Shown here: positions 10,326-20,930 of the stretch, one piece after another
How the letters are laid out: each line of letters starts with the position of its first letter
Numbering within the stretch: the first letter of the stretch is position 1
From: Flectonema sp. DT1601
Lineage: Eukaryota > Euglenozoa > Diplonemea > Diplonemida > Diplonemidae
Direction: 5' to 3'
DNA: 64,000 bases
Assembly: GCA_964019425.1 (NCBI GenBank)
Contig: OZ025797.1
Coordinates: forward strand, 620,001 to 684,000
The notes under the pieces: model-generated
The model's database searches: none
Told to the model about the DNA's origin: nothing
What the model saw: the letters and a program-made list of their open reading frames with translations, nothing else
Made by a program: the position numbers and the translations under genes

Positions 10326-13300
10326 TTACAACTCAGGACTTTGATCAACTGGAATGAGCGGCATGTCGTCAGCTCCCTGCTGGTCTACAGAATCAACGGG
10401 GTAGGGTATATCTTGTTGTGCAGCACCTTCGATGGGGAAGATCAGAGGAATACCAGGTGGTGACATCATGAATGGTGACCCTTGATGTGACTCACCGTTA
10501 ATAGCAAGTGGTGGTACCATGAGTGGTGTGTCTCCCGCTTCTTGTTGTCCTACACTTTCAATTGGGAAGATTAGAGGACCAGGCGATGGCACCTGTGAAA
10601 GTGGAGAATTTCCTGAAGGAACGCCAAGTGGCAATTGTGAAAGTGGTGTTTCATCCAGGATCATGTCTCCGTTATCGTCGGGTGGCGGAGCTCCACCAAC
10701 CTCATCATCGAAATCCATATCTAGTGGAGCGGGGTACGCAGTGATATCAGCTTCGATAATATCCAACACTTCATCAGATGGATTGATGAGTTGTCTGGCA
10801 CTCTTAATACAAGAATCAATATGTTCTCTCATTTCAAATAAAGATGATTCAAATTCTTCTTCAAGTGAACGTGAGAACTTTGCCCATTTGCTGGTTTCTG
10901 TCCGCCACTCTTTGTGATGAGAGAGGATTTCCTTCCACTGCCAACTAACTGAAGTGTGCATAAAGTTTGTTGGAACTAACACCAGAAAGTGTTCTATAAA
11001 ATGAAATCGATTTGGCTCAACTTCTTCAGCTATGAAATCGTGAACTGATTTCGGCTCTAAAAGTTCTTCAGCATTCTCATCAGGAACTAGTCGATCACAT
11101 AAATTACGAGAGAGCTGATGCATGACGAGGACGGCTTCGAATATCTGCTGCATGTCCATACCGTCAAGCATCTGAAGTAGAACTCTGTACTTCCTCCAAA
11201 AGATCCTCGGATTCCTATTAGCTGCGAGGACCATTCTTCCTTGCTGTGCAGATCTCCAGAATGTTAACATATACATAACTCTCTGACACCAGAATTTAAT
11301 ATCTGTCCACCACGACTGGTTCTGAAGTCCACTAAAGAATCCAATCTTTGGCCAGGCAGCAGTGGTAGGGTCGTGTGCTATTCTTCTTAAGAATGTGACT
11401 TCATCAAACTGTTCCATACTAACCTCATCAAAAGTAGTACTCATGACACCAATGAGAAGATTAAATAACACGGCAATCAATACGACGTAGAACAACAAGA
11501 AGAACAGAGTAGCGAACACTGGTCTTGCGGCGTACAGTCGCTGAAAGTCAAACTCACCCATTATCATAAAGAATAATCCTTGAAATGAGTGTTCGATGTC
11601 CTGTATTGTTGTTTGTTGTTTGTATCACTCCTAACAGTATAAAAGAAGACACACAAAAGATAACGATTAACATACCCTGTAGGAGTTTACCAGACTTCCG
11701 AATACCACCCAGGCAGAGAAAATAAAACCAAACAACACAATAAGACAAATTATTAATAAGTTGAAGATAAGAGATCCGGCACGACGAAGGGTTCTGATAA
11801 TTAAATTCATATCTTTATCAGTTTGAAGAAAATAAAATGTTTTTAAAGACAAGAAGACCACAGTAATACCGTCAGTGCTTGCGGCTATCCAGGTGAGGTC
11901 AGAAATGGTTTCATACTCCTTCGGATAGACATCTGAGCAGAGGATGTGAGATGCTGAAATACCATAACTCAGATACGAGCCTTTAAACCCCCAAGTGATA
12001 ACAACTAATAAATTTATTATCAATTCTAAAACCAGCCAAATATCTGAAAACAGAGTTCTAATCACAGCTGCAATTAAACTAATACCTTTCGCCCTCGGAG
12101 GACATCCCCAATGAAATAGAGGAAATAACTTTCCGTGATTGTAGGCTGCTTCGTATTTCAGCAACTGATGTTGAGTCAGCCACATTCTAATAAATCTCTT
12201 TATTGTAGCCCAGAGAAAGAAAATAAACAAAAGGGTCAAGATCATTAAACCGATTACCCAAAATGTATATTTTTCAGGGTTCTTTTGATATAAAGAGAAA
12301 GTGTGAATACGTTTACTTGGAAGGAATGCTCCAGAACTAGAAACCTCAACCATGTATTGCATTCTTGTAATCTGTCTGGTGTTTTGATTATGAACAAAGA
12401 ACTCAACCATCAGACCTCTAGTGGCAACGTCTACCCAATTCTGCTCTTTTAGAAATTCAAGTTCACTTAAAGCATTACTCTGAGTCATACTAATAGGGAA
12501 TAGCATTGAGTATCCACTACATGAATATTGCATTCTATTCATCATACTGGATACGATTCCAATGTATGGAGCGAGACCTTTACCCCCTGTCTCATCACAA
12601 GACTGGAAGACCCAAGGTCGAAGTTTTTTATAAAGCTTTTCAGCATCAACATTCCCAGCCTCTGCGCTGATTCTCAAGTTCTCTAATTCCGTTGTGAATG
12701 GAGCGCTAGAATGACTGAAATTGGCGCCGTCGAATCCGCCACCAAACTTCTTGGGACCAAATAGGTCGATCAACTCTTCGGCGGATCTTTCGGCTTTTGA
12801 TTTGAGGAAAGCCGCATCTTTTTCATAGGAATACTTATCATTCGAACTCCAAGATCCGTAACACTTTTCTAAATAATAATTAGAACGATCAGTTGTGTCT
12901 TTTGACACTCCTTGAGAGATCCAACGACTCCAAGTATTGGTATTTGAAGTTAACCATCCGCAAGTATCTTCAATAATTGAGGAGGCATCACTTTGAGTGA
13001 ACTTCATATTTTTAATTAAATTATAAACATCAGGAAACCTTGTGTTGAAATCTGACTTATACAAACTGTGGACCTCAACTTTCGAATACGCCGACGAGTC
13101 AGGCAAAGAAAGACGTGAAGCAGCGACACTTGACAACAGAACGTCCGTATCAAACGACCAAAATAAAAATGACTCACCAGCTCTACTCCTCTTCAGCAAC
13201 TGTTCAGAATACGTGACATGGGAAACTGCAGGTAAAACATCTTCAGGTACCCTTCCTTCATACATAGTACTGAGACCGTTGTCACTTATAACTTTTTGAA

Positions 13301-15871
13301 TATCATCCCACCCTCCGAAATCCAGGGAGTTATCTGGCGCATAGATTGCCACTTTTGGCGGTGTCGCACCGTCATTTGAGAAATATTGATGAAGCTCGAT
13401 ACTTTCATTTAAACCAGCAATCCCATCAACTACACAACGAGGACAAAGAGAAGCTCCACTCGCTGATATGTAGATACCCGGAGTAGGACTACCAACCTGA
13501 CTGCTGTCAGCAGATATCTCAGAATTTAAAACACCTGAGGTGGTAGAATTCCACAGAGAGAACACAACATCGAGATTCCCAGAAAGTAATTCAGCTTCCG
13601 CAACACTACTGGTGATGGGGATGATGGTAGCGGAGACCGACATCTTTTCCTCCAAAAGATATTTAAAAACAGAAGACGTCACACGAGAACCCGGAGTCAC
13701 AGTGACCCCAACCTTCAAACTCCTCGGGAAGGTATCAGGTGACTTCTCTATGCATGTGTCTAATTCCCTGCTGTTGTCAACTGAACCACCAGAAAATACG
13801 TCCCACGTCTCCCAACTGGTGCTCTGTCTTACGTCACCAGTCGCGTAGCAAGCCTGAGGCAAATTATTCTCAAGCATTTCCTTGTGTCCTTCACAATCCA
13901 CATCAGGAGCACGATACTGTGTTAGCTTAACAGCTCCAATTACCTTATTAGCGTAGTGATGAGTTGTATAGACTCCGGGTTTGTGATCGTCATCAAATGC
14001 GAAGGGAAGCATTGTTTGACCAAACCAATCCCAATATTCATCGAGGTTTCGAATATCACTGAATGTCCACGCGAAGAATTGATCTGCTGCATCACCAACT
14101 TCCTCCAAACCAACAGCTTCATCAATACTAAGACCTAAGTAGAAAGCACCGTTAATGTTTGTACCAACTTGCATAGATACTGCGTACATAAGAAGAAAGA
14201 TAATATAAAGGATAAAGTGACGCTGAAGTTTCATCTGTATCATTTTATTCTCCGTGTATTCGAGTAAGTATGATAATCCATCAGTTTGAACAGATTGTCC
14301 TTTAATGCAATGAATAAAGAATCTCCTCTTAGGTATTAAACCTCTGAAGAAGTGGTTCATATTTCCCCAAATCGGGCAATCATTTTCAGCGACACCAGAA
14401 GCTTCAGCGTAGGCGACTTGAAACTCTTTCTCTGTGACACGTCTTTCAGCTAAACTTATAATATCATCATACAAGTCTTTAACAGTGTGTTGTACGTTAG
14501 CTTTGCTACGACGACCATACTTACCTCTCGCAGTGTATTGTTTAGAACCAACTTCTTCATAACTAGCGTCATCAGGTTGATATCCATCTAAGAAATATTG
14601 AAGTCTGTCAACGAACTCATCGTACACTTCTTCACTTACAATTGATTCACAGATCTCCTTTACGTCAGTTGCCATTTCCAAGGCTTCATATTTTATTTCA
14701 TCGTTAGTGTAGTTATTACTACGCAGTAGCTTACCACACTCAAAGAGATGATCTTTTAGGATTGCGAAGGTTGTCTTATCACATCCGTAGTTGATGTGTT
14801 CGTTATTAGCGGCACCAGTTGATGTAAAAAACACGAGTCTGCTCGCTTCAGATTTTGCAGCATTCTCATCGTCCTTGTTAGTGACGTCACTGATAGCAAC
14901 TTTTTGATTTAGTCGCCAGACCTTCCCACCGATTTGTTGTTTTGCAAGTATTTGGGTATCGCTGGATGCGAGAATGTGGATGAGACTTGAGAGTTGTTCA
15001 TCAGAAATACGACAATTCAAAGTTCTGTCTTGACGGGTTGTTAGTTCTTCTTCCATCGTAACTTTTAAAAGTTTTAAAAGTTTCTTACGTTCTACTAACT
15101 GCCAAGGGTCTTCTTTCAAAGGTGTGAAGATCTCCACAATCTTCCCCTCCACTAACGGTAGTAGAAAGTCTTTCAACTCTTCGGGTTCTAAAGTTTCACT
15201 GCCGTCAATGTTTAAAAGGTGGAAGATGTCGTCTCTGTACTCGCTGGTGATTTCTTTATAAATCTTTTTAATTTTTGGATGGTAAGTTGTCTGACAAGGA
15301 TCTAATGGCTCGTTGTCCATCCACGGAGCGCAGAACGTTGGCATGGATTCACCACCGCTGGCTGCGTCACATCTGTTTGGTTGTTTAGTTTTAGAGATGA
15401 ATAACTTTGAGATAATTATTTTCAAACAACAGATTACAAAACACACCTCGATTGGAACTCAGCTCCCACAATAGACCAAAGTTTTCGCCAGTCGTAAAGG
15501 TTCAGACCGAAGGCACCAGCCCCAACAATTCGACTCTCGCGGTCAAGAGTCCTCAGTTTTGTTACAAAAACCGATTGATTGATTTTAATGAATGCCAACG
15601 CTTTTCGTAATGTGTGATGTCTGAGAGGATTTTCTATTGTGTATCTTAGTGTTAGCTTGTGTAGCTTTCGAAGTCTTTTTTTTTCATCAATTGGTTCAAG
15701 AATCACAGAGTCTAAAGGTATTTCACGAGTCTGATCCTCGTGATCATCAGGGAGGGTTGTTTCCTCAACATCTGCGAACCATTTAAAAGCACCGCAGGCA
15801 TCCCTCTCATCCTTTTCGATGATCGTTTCCGAATCAGATGTGTAGCTCGAGTCTGAGTCACTGTCTGACAT
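10326..15871 (-). CDS. Polycystin (TRPP/PKD2-like) cation channel with EF-hand and solute-binding-protein-like insertion, copy B
   Basis: Three exons (15871-15447, 15372-11676, 11600-10326) join in frame to 1,798 aa. The domain order matches copy A: acidic Ser/Asp N-terminus, EF-hand loop NIDGSETLEPEE, S1, TOP domain split by the solute-binding-like block (DNA about 12900-13742), S2-S6, and filter MIMGEFDF. Differences from A: a different N-terminal stretch after residue 12; 21 extra residues with an added intron before APWMDNEP; a different S2 helix; a single PDENAE instead of three PDENDE-type repeats; and a Pro/Asp-rich tail of about 180 aa containing repeated PLIFPIE segments. This long tail is probably the ancestral state, because A shows a deletion at this point. 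Polyadenylation signal AATAAA lies a few bases after the stop. The expected role is that of copy A, possibly with different tail partners or regulation. Confidence 0.9.
11601..11675 (-). other. Intron before the pore exon, channel copy B
   Basis: A 75-bp GT-AG intron at the same place and phase as in copy A (donor AGG|GTATGT, acceptor AATACAG|GAC). It has fewer AAC triplets than copy A. Confidence 0.88.
15373..15446 (-). other. Extra intron in channel copy B, absent from copy A
   Basis: A 74-bp GT-AG intron with donor CGAG|GTGTGT and acceptor CCAAACAG|ATG, phase 2. Reading through it gives a stop; splicing keeps the frame (EFQSR|CDAASGG). Copy A has neither the intron nor the 21 flanking codons. 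Confidence 0.75.
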
Positions 15872-16066
15872 TTTATTTTCCCCCTTTTTCTGTTTTATAA
15901 TTTAAGAAAACATTAATTCATAAAACTAATATAACCAAATGCAAGCAGCCAACCCGCCGTACAATTCGTCCAATAGAAACAAATAATTTTATTCACAAGA
16001 GGAATGGATGGGAAAGTGATGGTTGAGGAGGAACTCCACGAGAGAAGTATTCTATCCTCGGCATCA
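15872..16066 (-). promoter_or_regulatory. Conserved upstream region of channel copy B, probable promoter/5' UTR
   Basis: Nearly identical to 8930-9121 upstream of copy A apart from a few inserted C bases next to the ATG. The similarity stops at about 16066, which marks the edge of the duplicated segment. Confidence 0.4.
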
Positions 16067-16256
16067 TTCTAATATTAAATAAGCGGTATACGAACAAAAC
16101 AAAAGTAACAACTGGTTTCCAACTTCGTAAAAGGAAATAGCCCGCAAGAGAACCAACGAGATGAATTTCCAAACTAAAGAACCACAACTACACAAAAAGA
16201 AAAGTTGATCAACAACTAATAAGGTAATCCTTAGCTACGATCAGGTAGGATAAATA

Positions 16257-18216
16257 TTAAGCAGAGTGAGGCTTTACAATATCTCCAAATATCAAAGACG
16301 GAGGCGGGCGGGTGAGTCGCGACGATGAGCCAGCAGTTTGTTGTGCAACCGCAGCAGCTCTCGGCGTCGATTTCGGAGTCGCAGCTGATGAAAAGACATT
16401 CGGCAGTGAGTTGGCCTTAACAGAACAAACACAGAGACTGTACATCTCATGTAACCACACACAGAGTGAATGTGAGCAACCTGAAGCTTTCATAACGTTA
16501 TCGGGAGAACACTTTTGATCGGAAGAATACTTTTTTAATATTCCAATAAAGTCTTCTGGATGATCAGACACATCATCAGGTGCTTCTTTTAATCTAATTA
16601 ACATCTCAGATGTTCCTAAGTGATGTGTTGCCATTCCCCAATTCACGTTTGGGTAACGAAGGACTCGAAGTACCGTAAGAACAGTCTGTTTGGTTGTGTT
16701 ATTACATGTTACAGATGTTTATTACAACAGAAATCAACATCTAAACAAAAGAATCCTAACATACTTTTCTAACAGCAGACGGTGGATAGATTAATGATTT
16801 AATCTGACGAAGGGTTTTCATTTTTATTGGAACCGAGAGAGTGACGTTGTCGTTGATTTGATTATCTCCTCTCTGTGGTGTTGTAAATGAGGACATCGAA
16901 GTAATTAAGGAACTACTCGATATTGGTAGTGACTTCCGAAGTATTTCTGAAATCTCAGTCTGCATTTGCCGACTTTTTTGAAATAACGCTGCCGTCTGAT
17001 ATGCAGGTCTGTCACCAACTGTATCAGCATCACCATCACTTCCCTTTCGCATAGCTTTAACAGGAGATTTTTGTGATCCAGATCCATTCTCGGGTTCGGC
17101 ATTTTTTCCAGCGGGTATCAGTAGTGGCCGCAGCTTCTTAATTTGACAAGCACTTTTTTTTAACCGAGACTGAACCTGTAATAAATACTGTTGTTGCGGA
17201 CCGATGACACATCCTGGGCGCATAAGTCGCATCCACGTTATGGCAGACTCTGCAGTAAAATGATGATATTTAATAAGATAACATCCTATCAATGTTCCAG
17301 TCCTACCAAGACCAGCTTTACAATGTATTGCTATCCCACCAGGTGTTGACTCAATGAATTCAAAGAATCTCATTATAATATTGTCACTCGGGTTACTGCC
17401 GTCGGTGTATATCAAATCGATGTGTCTGAAACCAGCCTCCGTAAAAACTTGACGAGAGTACGTCTTCCTACAGAGTCGTATTATTCCAGTTATGCCGCGG
17501 TCTCGAAATACTTTGCAATACTCTTCAGGGCCCCAACTCTTGAAGCCATAAGCTGCTTCATTAGAAATAGCATTTGGTGTACACAACGCAATAAATCTTT
17601 TATGAGGTTCCTCTCCCTTCGCTGATGAGTTGCTAGTCGGAGGGACAATCCAATTCCAATCTCCGTTTTGAGGCTGTTCGTAGAAATCATATTCTGAGCA
17701 ATCAAACTTCCTCCAATTAATCCATCCGAGGTCTCTACCACGTGATAATCCTTGAAGACAATTTAATATGGTACAGTTAAATGTTGAAATCCCAACACTA
17801 ACATCACGAAATGGAAGGAATGGAGGGTAACTTGAACAGATTAAATTCCACGCGCGTTCCGGAGAGTATCCCAAAGATAGTACACAAAATGCTGTTATGA
17901 GAAATCCTGCATTGGCGCGTTTATGTCCATCGTGCGATGAGTAAAAATAAAGTTTTTTATTCTCTAATTCTGGTGCGTTTAGATTTCTGTGACACGATCG
18001 ACAAAACTTAACCAACGCGGACATGTTGAGAGGTCCAAAGTCTGCTTCAAAAGGTTCGTAGACCAGATCAATGTCGGCAGTCCAAAAATAATAATTCTGA
18101 TCACTCTCCGGGTGTCCTCTCAAACTAATGAAATACAACTTGTCCGTTAGAATGGTACTTGCCCGTCCTAAGACGGATGCACCCAAAGGCCCTTCACCCT
18201 GTTGCTCTAATTCCAT
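16257..18216 (-). CDS. cdc14: CDC14-type dual-specificity phosphatase fused to a dynein-like microtubule-binding domain
   Basis: Exon 1 (18216-16765) and exon 2 (16685-16257) join in phase 0 to 626 aa. Residues about 20-350 are a full CDC14: N-terminal domain (FEADFGPLN, LPFRD), then the catalytic domain with HCKAGLGRTG (nucleophile C299, R305), general acid D272 in YTDGSNPSD, and IGPQQQYL. The catalytic residues are intact. CDC14 removes phosphate from CDK-type Ser-Pro sites and acts in mitotic exit and at cilia. After a Ser-rich linker, residues about 472-560 align with the dynein heavy-chain stalk tip: IKSLIYPPSAV, a helix crossing the intron, NWGMATHHLG, then CSPDNVMKASGCSHSLCVW, like the dynein helix that re-enters the stalk. 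Two proline landmarks bracket it as in dynein. A basic Ser/Pro/Ala tail follows. Fusion confidence is good, because the homology spans both exons in frame. Confidence 0.85.
16686..16764 (-). other. Intron joining the CDC14 and dynein-like parts
   Basis: A 79-bp GT-AG intron, donor AAAA|GTATGT, acceptor ACCAAACAG|ACTG. Unspliced, the first exon would end two codons later in V-C-stop, exactly as at the channel introns. Splicing yields PPSAVRK|TVLTVLRVLR, which continues one dynein-like helix. Confidence 0.82.
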
Positions 18217-18908
18217 GGTGAAGACGCCTACCTAACTGAATAAATAAAAACATTACAAAACTTAGAATAAAGCAAAAAACTATCTCGACAAGTTAATCAG
18301 ACAGTAGTCCACTGTGGCTGAGTAACCTCGTTGTTGGGATTTAATAAATTAGAGTAACGTAACTATAAAATGATCAAACATAAGTGTAAATGAGGAAAAG
18401 GGACAGTTTTTTTTTTTGTTTTTTTTTTTCCCTTCTGACCAGTGTATTTTGGGGTCCCCATACATCGCCCAAGGTCATGGGGATTTATAAGGCAAGGCCA
18501 TGCAGAGCTCCTGAGCCCTGAGCCCTACATCACTAATCTTAAACTTGCTAGCTCAAGTTGGGGGATATGATGTGCTCTGAAGAGCTTAACACGATTTGCA
18601 GGCTACAAGTTGGCTTTTTCTGACAGAGGCAAATCAAAGGATCAGCCAGAATGCTGATAAGAAATCCACACACCTGACTGACACAACCGAGAGAGTGCTG
18701 AACTCCCACATTACGCAGCCCATTGTACCACTCCTCACCCATCGTAACTCGAGCAGTACTAGATTTTCTTTTTTTGAAAATCTTAGGCCGAAATCCCAGA
18801 AATACACTGCGACTAATATTTACACATACACAGTCTCAGAACTTGAAGTACTTTTGATGAAGACGTTTATTAATATAACACATGTCCTAATCTTGTATTC
18901 AAACGTGA
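18217..18908. other. Intergenic region with a SINE-like retroposon candidate
   Basis: No gene. From about 18775 down to 18406 the minus strand is a GC-richer block of roughly 350 bp that ends in an A-rich tail (T-run on the plus strand at 18408-18430). This is the layout of an inserted non-autonomous retroposon. I could not identify a clean internal promoter or target-site duplication, so the SINE call is tentative. The remaining sequence is AT-rich. Confidence 0.3.
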
Positions 18909-20915
18909 CTATGTCATAGAAGATTTACTTCCGCGTGAAGGTAAGGGTTGCAATGATGATCTTGGTCTGGAACTTACTGATGTTAGTGACGGACGCCTAC
19001 TCACAGATCCAATAGTAGAGCGAGGTCGTGAAATAGGTGTAAGTCGACGTTGCGGAGATGCAGACTTTTCTACGGTTTCTGTGTTTTCCGTTAATTCCGG
19101 CTCTTCATCTACCTCGTGTTCATCTTTTTGTTCATCTTTTGAATCAGAATTCCTGCGCTGCTGCCATTTTTGCTTCAGAACCCGTTGTCTGTTTTCTATT
19201 CCTGATACGTTTGAAATTGATATAGATTTCTTCTTTCGCACAATCGGGAGAGTTTTCTTTCTCGGAGGAGGAGCACTTCCCTTAACAGAATCTCTCACGG
19301 TTGAAAACAATTGAATTAAGTATCCAGATATACTATCACTCAAGGCTGAACTATTCATCGGAAGTTTTTCCTCATCTGTAAGAATAGCTTTTGTGTATGA
19401 CTGAACATTAGACTGCACGCTGCCTCTGATTGTGTTGGTGTCAGAGGCTTTCTTTATGATATTTGTAAGAGCCTGATCGGCTGTCTCTTCTGCATTACCA
19501 AGCTGGCCCGAAATTGACGCACAAAAACACTTTACCAAAGTATGAATCTTATGCAAAGGTGCAACTCTGTAATTGTTTGTTGACTCTTGCGTCCCGTGGA
19601 TTTGACTTTTTAGATTTTTCACGTAGGCTCTGAATTGCGATAGCTTTGGTACTCCTGGTACGTCAGCGAGGGATAGTAAACTCTCATCTGGGCAATCCGT
19701 ATTCGGATGACGCGACGACTTTGTGGCTGTATTGCGAAATGAGCTGTACACGGCAGATCTTACTTTCTTTGTTAGTCCGAGATTAGGTAGCTGATCTACA
19801 GGTTCAGCTTTAAAGGTGTCGTGGTAAAACATATTCTGACGTTCAGATGATTCGATATAAGACCTTAACCTGTACTGTGATGAGTACATCTTTGAAACTT
19901 GAGCAATTAGTCTTCCCTGCAAAGCCTCGTACATTCCTCGCTCTTCATCTGTTAGTGTATTGTGACGAATTCCTCGAGTAAGAGCTGCTGTTGCAGCCTT
20001 CCAATTATCAGCATTGGTGGTTGATGAAGATGTGTCCGAGACAGACTGTGCTGGGGATGCGTCTCCGATTTTCTGATTTTGTCTTATTATCTTTCGCACG
20101 TTTTCGAACCTCCCCTCCGGATTAAGCATCATTCCCTGTCTCCCCTTTAATAACCGATGGGTTATTCTCCAGACGTCTCCCTGTTTCATGGGTTTCAATG
20201 GTTGCATCACAACTTCTAACTCTAACTCGCTGTCATAGCGGAGATCGATGTCCGCCCATCCCTCTGGTGTTTGGCGTTTCTCGCGATACACCTGTGTGGC
20301 TCTCGTTGATAAATATATATCCCCCCCCGAAGTTGCTGACAGAATCCTAATACAACGTTGCAGCACAGTCCCGCTACACAAGTCTGCTGTGAGGGTACCC
20401 TTGTGAATTGCACAGCGAGCACGTAGTCCATTCCAGATTAGCTGTTGGTGGTACTCCTCATCTTCTATTTCCCCGTCATGTAGTTCCACAGCAATGTCTG
20501 AGGTTGGTTTACAAGCAGCATACAACAATATCTGCTGAGGCCATGCTATTTTTAACATTGATGTTTGCAGTCTGGTACAAAACCAAACAGCTTGCTCTAT
20601 TTCCGAAAACGCCAAAACATAAGATTCTCCAGCGCACTCAGTGTCAACATCACGATGCAGCATTTCTCCTTCCAGACCTTTGCTCAGTTCGACTGTTAAT
20701 GTTTCGGCTGCCAGCAAAGCTTCTCCATAGTGTTCTGGGCAAACTCGTCTCAAGAAGTTTCCATCCTGAATCTGTTTGTGGTAATATTGCCTCAAATCAT
20801 GTTGAAAATAAGAATCCCCGTTCAATACTATTGGAGTTTCAAATATAACTCGTTCTAGAACGCAGAGAAGATATTTTTCTGAAGTATCACTTACGGTACA
20901 AAGGTGATGTTTCAT
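18909..20915 (-). CDS. Degenerate class III nucleotide-cyclase-like protein with basic Ser/Arg-rich tail
   Basis: An open frame of 668 aa with an ATG at 20915 and an in-frame TAA immediately before it. Residues about 65-255 resemble a class III adenylyl/guanylyl cyclase homology domain of the protist type: AGESYVLAFSE where active enzymes have a GDSF/GDGF-like motif; WNGLRARCAIHKG in the place of the usual W-x-GLRVRMGIHxG; then SATSGGDIYLSTRA. The first metal-binding aspartate motif (F-x-D-I) is not visible, the second is changed to Glu-Ser, and the V-N-x-x-x-R motif is altered, so I infer a catalytically dead, possibly regulatory domain. The middle is Ser/Thr-rich and predicted disordered. 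The last about 130 residues are very basic (KKKSISI, RPRSTIGSVSRRPS), which could bind microtubules or nucleic acid. It could be the 3' part of one gene with the next frame upstream. Confidence 0.7.
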   Translation of the reverse strand: MKHHLCTVSDTSEKYLLCVLERVIFETPIVLNGDSYFQHDLRQYYHKQIQDGNFLRRVCPEHYGEALLAAETLTVELSKGLEGEMLHRDVDTECAGESYVLAFSEIEQAVWFCTRLQTSMLKIAWPQQILLYAACKPTSDIAVELHDGEIEDEEYHQQLIWNGLRARCAIHKGTLTADLCSGTVLQRCIRILSATSGGDIYLSTRATQVYREKRQTPEGWADIDLRYDSELELEVVMQPLKPMKQGDVWRITHRLLKGRQGMMLNPEGRFENVRKIIRQNQKIGDASPAQSVSDTSSSTTNADNWKAATAALTRGIRHNTLTDEERGMYEALQGRLIAQVSKMYSSQYRLRSYIESSERQNMFYHDTFKAEPVDQLPNLGLTKKVRSAVYSSFRNTATKSSRHPNTDCPDESLLSLADVPGVPKLSQFRAYVKNLKSQIHGTQESTNNYRVAPLHKIHTLVKCFCASISGQLGNAEETADQALTNIIKKASDTNTIRGSVQSNVQSYTKAILTDEEKLPMNSSALSDSISGYLIQLFSTVRDSVKGSAPPPRKKTLPIVRKKKSISISNVSGIENRQRVLKQKWQQRRNSDSKDEQKDEHEVDEEPELTENTETVEKSASPQRRLTPISRPRSTIGSVSRRPSLTSVSSRPRSSLQPLPSRGSKSSMT

Positions 20916-20930
20916 TTATGAAACAACTCT

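Larger units (their letters stand above)
3475..16066. repeat. Direct tandem duplication containing two TRPP-type channel genes
   Basis: Segment A (about 3475-9121) and segment B (about 9775-16066) align in the same orientation. The offset is exactly 6,775 bp across most of the coding region, including the 3' flank, coding region, intron before the pore exon and about 190 bp upstream of the ATG. Most of the coding region is nearly identical. Differences are concentrated in the 5' coding end, transmembrane segment S2, an extra intron in B, and a tail of about 180 codons present in B but missing in A. This is a recent segmental duplication followed by indels. Confidence 0.92.

Noticed and set aside
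18548-18919. Small open frames in the SINE-like block
   Set aside because: No homology and they overlap on both strands of a probable retroposon.
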